NCBI GenBank assembly: GCA_937873455.1
Contig: CALMYG010000125.1
Location: 1 to 37,460, forward strand
Length of the DNA stretch: 37,460 nucleotides
DNA from: an uncultured Verrucomicrobiota bacterium
GTDB lineage: Bacteria > Verrucomicrobiota > Kiritimatiellia > CAIVKH01
Direction: 5' to 3'
Shown here in pieces: positions 33,516 to 37,460 of this stretch (position 1 is the first letter of the stretch; every line of letters starts with the position of its first letter). The position numbers were made by a program, and so were the translations under genes. The notes below the pieces were generated by a model. It saw nothing but the letters and a program-made list of their open reading frames with translations. It was not told the origin of the DNA and made no database searches.

Positions 33516-33552
33516 AAAACCTGCGCGCCTTTGGTGGCGCGCAGGTTTTTTG
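33516..33552 (+). terminator. Rho-independent terminator between substrate gene and maturation operon
   Basis: CCTGCGCGCC (33521-33530) and GGCGCGCAGG (33537-33546) pair perfectly over ten bases around a six-base loop, followed by six T; five A before the stem can extend it. It lies 33 bases after the substrate stop. Transcription should mostly end here, giving more substrate than enzyme. Confidence 0.93.
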
Positions 33553-33601
33553 TTTATAAGCCGCGTGATCATTTCAATGCGTATTATGGTATGTTGCAAC
33601 C

Positions 33602-34687
33602 ATGTCGGAAATTCCTGCTGCTAAATCCGGATCCTACAATTTTCTCGGGTATCCATTTGTGCTAACCTCCGACTCTCCGAAGGTGCTTGCGGATTTTGGG
33701 CGGATATACGATCGGTTTCGGGTGGCGTCGAATGAGGGCGCTCAGGAGGATGTTCCCGTCTTGCGTGCCACCGTCCTGACCGGCACGCCTGACCGGCGAC
33801 CGGTTCTGATTGTCGACGATAAGCGAATCGTTCTGGAAGGACCGACCGTACCAGAGTTGGTTTATTTTTATGTGTTGAACTTTTTGTTTCAACACGTGGA
33901 GCACACCTTTATTCTTCATGGCGGTGTGGTCGAGGCGAAGGGGAAGGCCTTGATCATTTCCGGCGCATCCGGGGCCGGCAAAACCACCTTAACGCTTGCC
34001 TTCGCGCAAAAAGGTTATGCATTTCTGTCCGATGAGTTGGCGCCGCTTCATGGGGAGCGTCGCATTATCGAGCCCTTTCCCCGCCGGATTGGGGTGCGCA
34101 CCCGTGAGGGTGAGCTGAAGGACATGATTGATATCGCCGCCCGGCCCGGGGGACGATTGGGTGCGGCCTGTCCGCCGGGCTGGATCGTTTATCTAGCGCC
34201 GGCGGTGCTGCCGGATGATGAGGCCGGTATCTCCTATTTGGAAGTGGCCTGCAACCGTATGGATGGATCCGCGCTTCAAGCATTTTCCATGCTTCCCGGC
34301 GTCATCGCGGCGGAAGCGCTTGCCGGTCGCTTTCATCCCTCGGTGCGATTGAAGATTTCCGCCGGCGCGGCGCTGACGGAAGCGATTGATGAGCTTTGCC
34401 GTCGGTCGGGCCTCGCCGTTTTGGATTATCATCACGGTCGGACGTTGGCCCCGGATTTCGAGGGCGAACCAGGACTAGAGCGGTTAAGCGGCATATCCGG
34501 GGTGTTACTGGTTGCCCGGCAACTGTTGAATGCCCGCCCACCCAGTCGGCTACTCGCCCGCCATCACGGCAGCCAACCAGCTTTGATTATGGCGCTTGCG
34601 GATATGTTGAGGGATGTCGCCATTTACCGGTTGACGCCGGGACCGGTCGACAAGATGGTGGCCTTGATTGAGGATTATGTTTTATGA
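33602..34687 (+). CDS. HPr-kinase-related P-loop protein (HprK-related kinase)
   Basis: The 361-residue protein has the HPr kinase core without the HPr kinase N-terminal domain. H106 in LHGGVVEAKGK comes first, then Walker A G121-ASGAGKT128, then SDEL with D144 and E145. The spacings His-Lys (21) and Lys-Asp (17) equal those I remember for the Lactobacillus casei HPr kinase catalytic site. SDE rather than ADD is typical of the HprK-related kinase group found with PqqD-like proteins, and relatives in lasso-peptide clusters phosphorylate the peptide. No HPr gene is visible, so the target is likely the neighbouring protein rather than the phosphotransferase system. A TATTAT -10-like box lies at 33583-33588 without a clear -35. 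The stop overlaps the next start (ATGA). Confidence 0.88.
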   Translation: MSEIPAAKSGSYNFLGYPFVLTSDSPKVLADFGRIYDRFRVASNEGAQEDVPVLRATVLTGTPDRRPVLIVDDKRIVLEGPTVPELVYFYVLNFLFQHVEHTFILHGGVVEAKGKALIISGASGAGKTTLTLAFAQKGYAFLSDELAPLHGERRIIEPFPRRIGVRTREGELKDMIDIAARPGGRLGAACPPGWIVYLAPAVLPDDEAGISYLEVACNRMDGSALQAFSMLPGVIAAEALAGRFHPSVRLKISAGAALTEAIDELCRRSGLAVLDYHHGRTLAPDFEGEPGLERLSGISGVLLVARQLLNARPPSRLLARHHGSQPALIMALADMLRDVAIYRLTPGPVDKMVALIEDYVL

Positions 34688-35664
34688 AGCCATATAAACG
34701 GAAAGATATTGCGGAAAAACAAGTCGGCGCGGAACGGATCGTGCATGATCCGGTATCGGATACCATGCACGTATTGGATGAGCATGCGACCATGTTGTGG
34801 GACAATCTGGACGGAAGCCGAACGGTTTCCGAATTGGTGGAAACGATGATCCATGCGCGAGCCTTCGAAGACCCGGAATTCGTCCGCATGGAAACACGTG
34901 ATACACTTGCGACAATGGCGGAGAAGGACTTGATTGAGCCCAAGTCGTTCTGTTTGTCTAAGGCTGATGCCTTCGAACACATGGAGCGCGAGCCGACGAA
35001 TCCGGTCCCCTGCATTCGGTTGGGAATTGCCTATTTGGCCGAGTCGCAGTATGAGCGGGCTCGCGAATGTTTTGAGTTGGCCCTCGCTCGGGATCCCTCA
35101 TCCGCCTCGGCGCGGATTAATGTGGCCACACTGGCGTTTCTGGAAGGTCGATTTGATGAGGCGGAATCCCGGTTGCGTGCATGCTTGGATGACCATCCCG
35201 ATCACCCCGAAGCCTTGAATAATCTAGGCAATCTGGCGGCTCGGCGCGGCGACTTCGCGGAGGCGCGCGCCTTCTACGAACGGGCGCTTGCCGTTAAGGC
35301 GGACTATCCGGATGCCTGGAATAATCTGGGGCGCCTGCATCAACAAGCCGACCGCATGGATGACGCCGTGAACTGCTACGAACACGCGTTGAATCATGAT
35401 CCTGCGAATTCCGGCGCTTTGATTGCCTTGCGGGATGTTCATCGGGTGGCTCCATGCGCTGATCGTCTGATCCACGTGCTGGAGCGGGCGTGCGCGGCCG
35501 CGCCGACCAACCTCGCATACTATGATGACTTGGCCGGCCTGTATCTGGCCGCCGGTCGTATGGAGGAGGCGCGGAAGGTATACCAATCCGCCCTGAAGCA
35601 TGATGCCGAACCGAATTGGTTTCTCTATTCCCATCTGGCGCGGGTGCGGCAGATGACCCGTTAA
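34684..35664 (+). CDS. PqqD-like domain fused to TPR repeats
   Basis: In this 326-residue protein, residues 1-88 form a PqqD-like (RiPP recognition element) domain. VGAERIVHDPVSDTMHVLDEHATMLWDNLDG, followed by SRTVSELVETM, shows the usual strand pair plus helix-DG-T-helix pattern. Residues about 105-320 form five or six TPR units, for example LGIAYLAESQYERARECFELALARDP and NNLGRLHQQADRMDDAVNCYEHAL. PqqD domains bind leader peptides and pass them to modifying enzymes; TPRs provide a protein-binding scaffold. The fusion suggests the chaperone also assembles the other enzymes. It overlaps the HprK-like stop and is followed at once by the peptidase ATG, so the operon is tightly coupled. Confidence 0.9.
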   Translation: MKPYKRKDIAEKQVGAERIVHDPVSDTMHVLDEHATMLWDNLDGSRTVSELVETMIHARAFEDPEFVRMETRDTLATMAEKDLIEPKSFCLSKADAFEHMEREPTNPVPCIRLGIAYLAESQYERARECFELALARDPSSASARINVATLAFLEGRFDEAESRLRACLDDHPDHPEALNNLGNLAARRGDFAEARAFYERALAVKADYPDAWNNLGRLHQQADRMDDAVNCYEHALNHDPANSGALIALRDVHRVAPCADRLIHVLERACAAAPTNLAYYDDLAGLYLAAGRMEEARKVYQSALKHDAEPNWFLYSHLARVRQMTR

Positions 35665-36180
35665 ATGCAACCTTCTGATCTCAAAGCCGCTGCCCTGGAA
35701 CTCATAACGGAGCGGGGCGGAACGGGACGGCTTCCGGTGACCGGATGCAGCATGGAGCCGATGTTCCGGGAGGGTGATGTTCTTGATGTGCTATGGGGGG
35801 GGCAACGGATTGGTTGGGGTGATGTAGTGGTTTTTTCCCGGACCGGCAGCTTGATCGCCCACCGCGTTATCGGGCGGGCGGTACGCCAAGGGGTTCCCTC
35901 CGTTCTTGAAAAAGGCGATCATGCTCCCGGGGCATCGTGGATCCCGGAAAGCGCGGTTTTGGGGGTGGTCATTCGGGTTGGGCGCAAAGGTGCGGTGGTT
36001 GACCTTCAAACAAAGTCGGCTCGGCGAGCCGGTCGGCTGTTGGCCTTTCAAAGCCGGTTGGCTTGGCACATCGTACGGATCTGTCCGGGGCGTCCGCCGG
36101 CGTGGATGCGTCGTTTATCCGGATGGTTGCGGGAGCGGTTACGTGAGCGCGCCGACGGGAAACCGGAGGCGAGCTCGTGA
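35665..36180 (+). CDS. S24/S26-type serine peptidase without membrane anchor (Ser/His type)
   Basis: The 171-residue protein has the S26 fold motifs: LPVTGCSMEPMFREGD with nucleophile S29, WGDVVVF, SLIAHRVIG with H66 where bacterial signal peptidase I has Lys, and LEKGDHAPGA with the late GD (84-85). A Ser/His pair is characteristic of SipW/ER-type signal peptidases. Unlike normal signal peptidases, there is no N-terminal transmembrane helix; only a weak amphipathic stretch occurs near 125-140. It may be peripheral or cytoplasmic. In this operon, removing the substrate leader is the natural guess. Its ATG follows the PqqD-TPR stop directly, and its stop overlaps the nucleotidyltransferase GTG. 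Confidence 0.85.
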   Translation: MQPSDLKAAALELITERGGTGRLPVTGCSMEPMFREGDVLDVLWGGQRIGWGDVVVFSRTGSLIAHRVIGRAVRQGVPSVLEKGDHAPGASWIPESAVLGVVIRVGRKGAVVDLQTKSARRAGRLLAFQSRLAWHIVRICPGRPPAWMRRLSGWLRERLRERADGKPEASS

Positions 36181-37373
36181 CCCCCGACGCCGATGCGCGC
36201 CGCTTTTTGCGAGAGGCGCTGTTCGCGGCGGATCCCCCGCCGATGGCGAATAACTGGGATGAAGCGGCATTGCTGGGCGCGGCATCCCGCCACGGAATTG
36301 CGCCTTTGCTCCATGAGCGACTCCGCGAAACCGCCTCGCTTCCACCGAGGTTGCGGAAGTCGTTGGAAGCGCATTATTATAGTACCGCGCAAAAAAACCA
36401 CTATCGGATTCAAGCTGCCGGCGAAGCGCTTGGCGCCTTGCAGCGGTCCGGTGTTCGCGTCCTGGTGCTCAAGGGGGCCGGTTTGGCCGAGCGACTGTAC
36501 CGCAACATCGCCCTCCGTCCGTTTGAAGACATCGATTTGTTGATCCAGCCCAAGGATTTTGCGGCGGCGCGCGAGGCATTAAGAACCCTGGGTTATCAGC
36601 CTCCCGATTGTGCGCTCCCTGATGCCCATTACCGGCGGCATCATTTTCATATCGCCCTGATCCGGAAGGAGCCGGCGCCGGTCTATCTGGAGCTCCATTG
36701 GGGGTTTACCGATCCGTTTCTCTTGTATACCCCGGACATGGATGCGGTATGGGCGCGGGCGACAGAAGCCTTGCACCCTGCCGATGAGTGGCTCTATCTG
36801 GCCATGCATCTGGCCAAGCACGGCGTGTTGATCGAGGCGTTCTATCGGCTTGGCGTGACCGATCCCGATCCACTTTTGTTTGCGGCGGACGCCGATATCA
36901 AGTTGATCTGGCTGGTCGATCTTCATCGCCATGCTGAACGGTATGTCGATTCGCTGGACCCGGTCGCCTTGGGCGAAACGGCGCGTCAGTGGGGCGCTTG
37001 GCCGACCCTGCAGGCAACCCGATATTTGCTCCGCTTGACAACCGGTCGCGACCCGTTTCCCCAACTTTCCCATGAGCGGCCAGGGCCGCCGTCGCGTTGG
37101 CGCAACTACCTGTTGAAAAAAGTGATTTGTGGTGGCGAATCGTCCGGACGTTCTTTCTGGACGCGTATGAGGCCGGATACCCAGTTTCGGCCCATCCGCG
37201 TTTTGGACATGCTTCGGTATCTTTTTCCACCCGGTGAATTTCTGACGCGCCGTTATCGCATACGAGGTTGGTTGGCGTTGACCGGAATGCGAATTCTCCA
37301 TCCGGTGCGCGCCCTTGGGCGGGATGTGATATCGCCACTGGTTGCATTGGCGTGGTTACGCATAAGGCGCTGA
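36177..37373 (+). CDS. NTP_transf_5-family nucleotidyltransferase
   Basis: The 398-residue protein matches the uncharacterised nucleotidyltransferase family PF14907 in its core: VRVLVLKGAGLAERLYRN with K99-G100, then RPFEDIDLLIQPKDFAAAREALRTLGY with the acidic pair D118 and D120 that would hold magnesium. The C-terminal half (about 180-398) is helical and less conserved. Members of this family occur with HprK-like kinases in lasso-peptide clusters and HprK-related/PqqD systems, where their target is not established. The GTG start overlaps the peptidase stop (GTGA). A weak terminator-like hairpin follows about ten bases after the stop, so this may be the last gene of the operon. Confidence 0.88.
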   Translation: MTPDADARRFLREALFAADPPPMANNWDEAALLGAASRHGIAPLLHERLRETASLPPRLRKSLEAHYYSTAQKNHYRIQAAGEALGALQRSGVRVLVLKGAGLAERLYRNIALRPFEDIDLLIQPKDFAAAREALRTLGYQPPDCALPDAHYRRHHFHIALIRKEPAPVYLELHWGFTDPFLLYTPDMDAVWARATEALHPADEWLYLAMHLAKHGVLIEAFYRLGVTDPDPLLFAADADIKLIWLVDLHRHAERYVDSLDPVALGETARQWGAWPTLQATRYLLRLTTGRDPFPQLSHERPGPPSRWRNYLLKKVICGGESSGRSFWTRMRPDTQFRPIRVLDMLRYLFPPGEFLTRRYRIRGWLALTGMRILHPVRALGRDVISPLVALAWLRIRR

Positions 37374-37384
37374 GCCAGGGTGCA

Positions 37385-37407
37385 CATCCCTGATCGGGTG
37401 ACTTTTT
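37385..37407 (+). terminator. Weak candidate terminator after the maturation operon
   Basis: CATCCC (37385-37390) and GGGTG (37396-37400) pair with one bulged base around a five-base loop, and five T follow at 37403-37407. The stem is short. A second hairpin (37429-37448) lacks a T-run. I see no gene in the remaining bases. Confidence 0.35.
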
Positions 37408-37460
37408 CGTGACACCGCATACCTGAAGCCCGTTCATGAAGTGACGGGTTCTGGTTATGC

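Noticed and set aside
1..37460. CRISPR array, tRNA or rRNA genes, insertion sequences or prophage genes
   Set aside because: No regularly spaced repeats with unique spacers, no transposase or integrase-like protein and no RNA-gene-like sequence were seen in the short intergenic gaps.

Overview
The window is about 37 kb of GC-rich, densely coded bacterial chromosome with no rRNA, tRNA, CRISPR array or insertion sequence that I can see. Three things point to the PVC superphylum, most likely Kiritimatiellota or Verrucomicrobiota: a C-terminal calcium-type repeat module of the kind common in their secreted proteins (1-294), a division/cell-wall (dcw) cluster with a LysM protein between murD and ftsW as in Chlamydiae, and a MurE with the DNPR motif for meso-diaminopimelate. 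The phylum is inference.

Layout. 1-5546: the tail of a secreted protein, two SAM methyltransferases, a GT4 glycosyltransferase and a GT-C membrane glycosyltransferase, which looks like glycan biosynthesis. 5564-6649: an M29 aminopeptidase on the minus strand. 6650-7063: the only long gene-free stretch, holding an array of phased repeats upstream of mraZ. 7064-18871: mraZ, an unknown gene, rsmH, an ftsL-like gene, ftsI, murE, murF, mraY, murD, a LysM protein and ftsW, all on the plus strand with start/stop overlaps, so probably one operon under MraZ control. murG, murC, murB, ddl and ftsQAZ are not here. 18964-19554: a secreted YceI protein with a strong terminator. 19666-23162: a minus-strand polysaccharide-export operon (Wzm permease, Wzt ATPase with a glycan-binding tail, an orphan coiled-coil protein, a glycosyltransferase). 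23255-30745: a PHP-like protein, an SGNH hydrolase lipoprotein, a small lipoprotein, a GlpD-like FAD oxidoreductase, a polysaccharide pyruvyl transferase, a GT4 enzyme and a PatB/MalY-type aminotransferase.

30909-37373 is the most unusual part. A TTG-initiated hybrid histidine kinase precedes a 125-residue protein with a strong Shine-Dalgarno and its own perfect terminator. Its N-terminus looks like a RiPP leader and its C-terminal half like an extracellular beta-sandwich. Next comes a four-gene overlapping operon: an HPr-kinase-like protein, a PqqD-TPR fusion, a membrane-free Ser/His S26-type peptidase and an NTP_transf_5 nucleotidyltransferase. I read this as a leader-guided protein maturation system related to the HprK-related/PqqD ('HPr-rel-A') systems and to the accessory enzymes of lasso-peptide clusters, acting on a folded protein rather than a short peptide. 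That function is inference; the gene content, motifs and signals are visible in the sequence.
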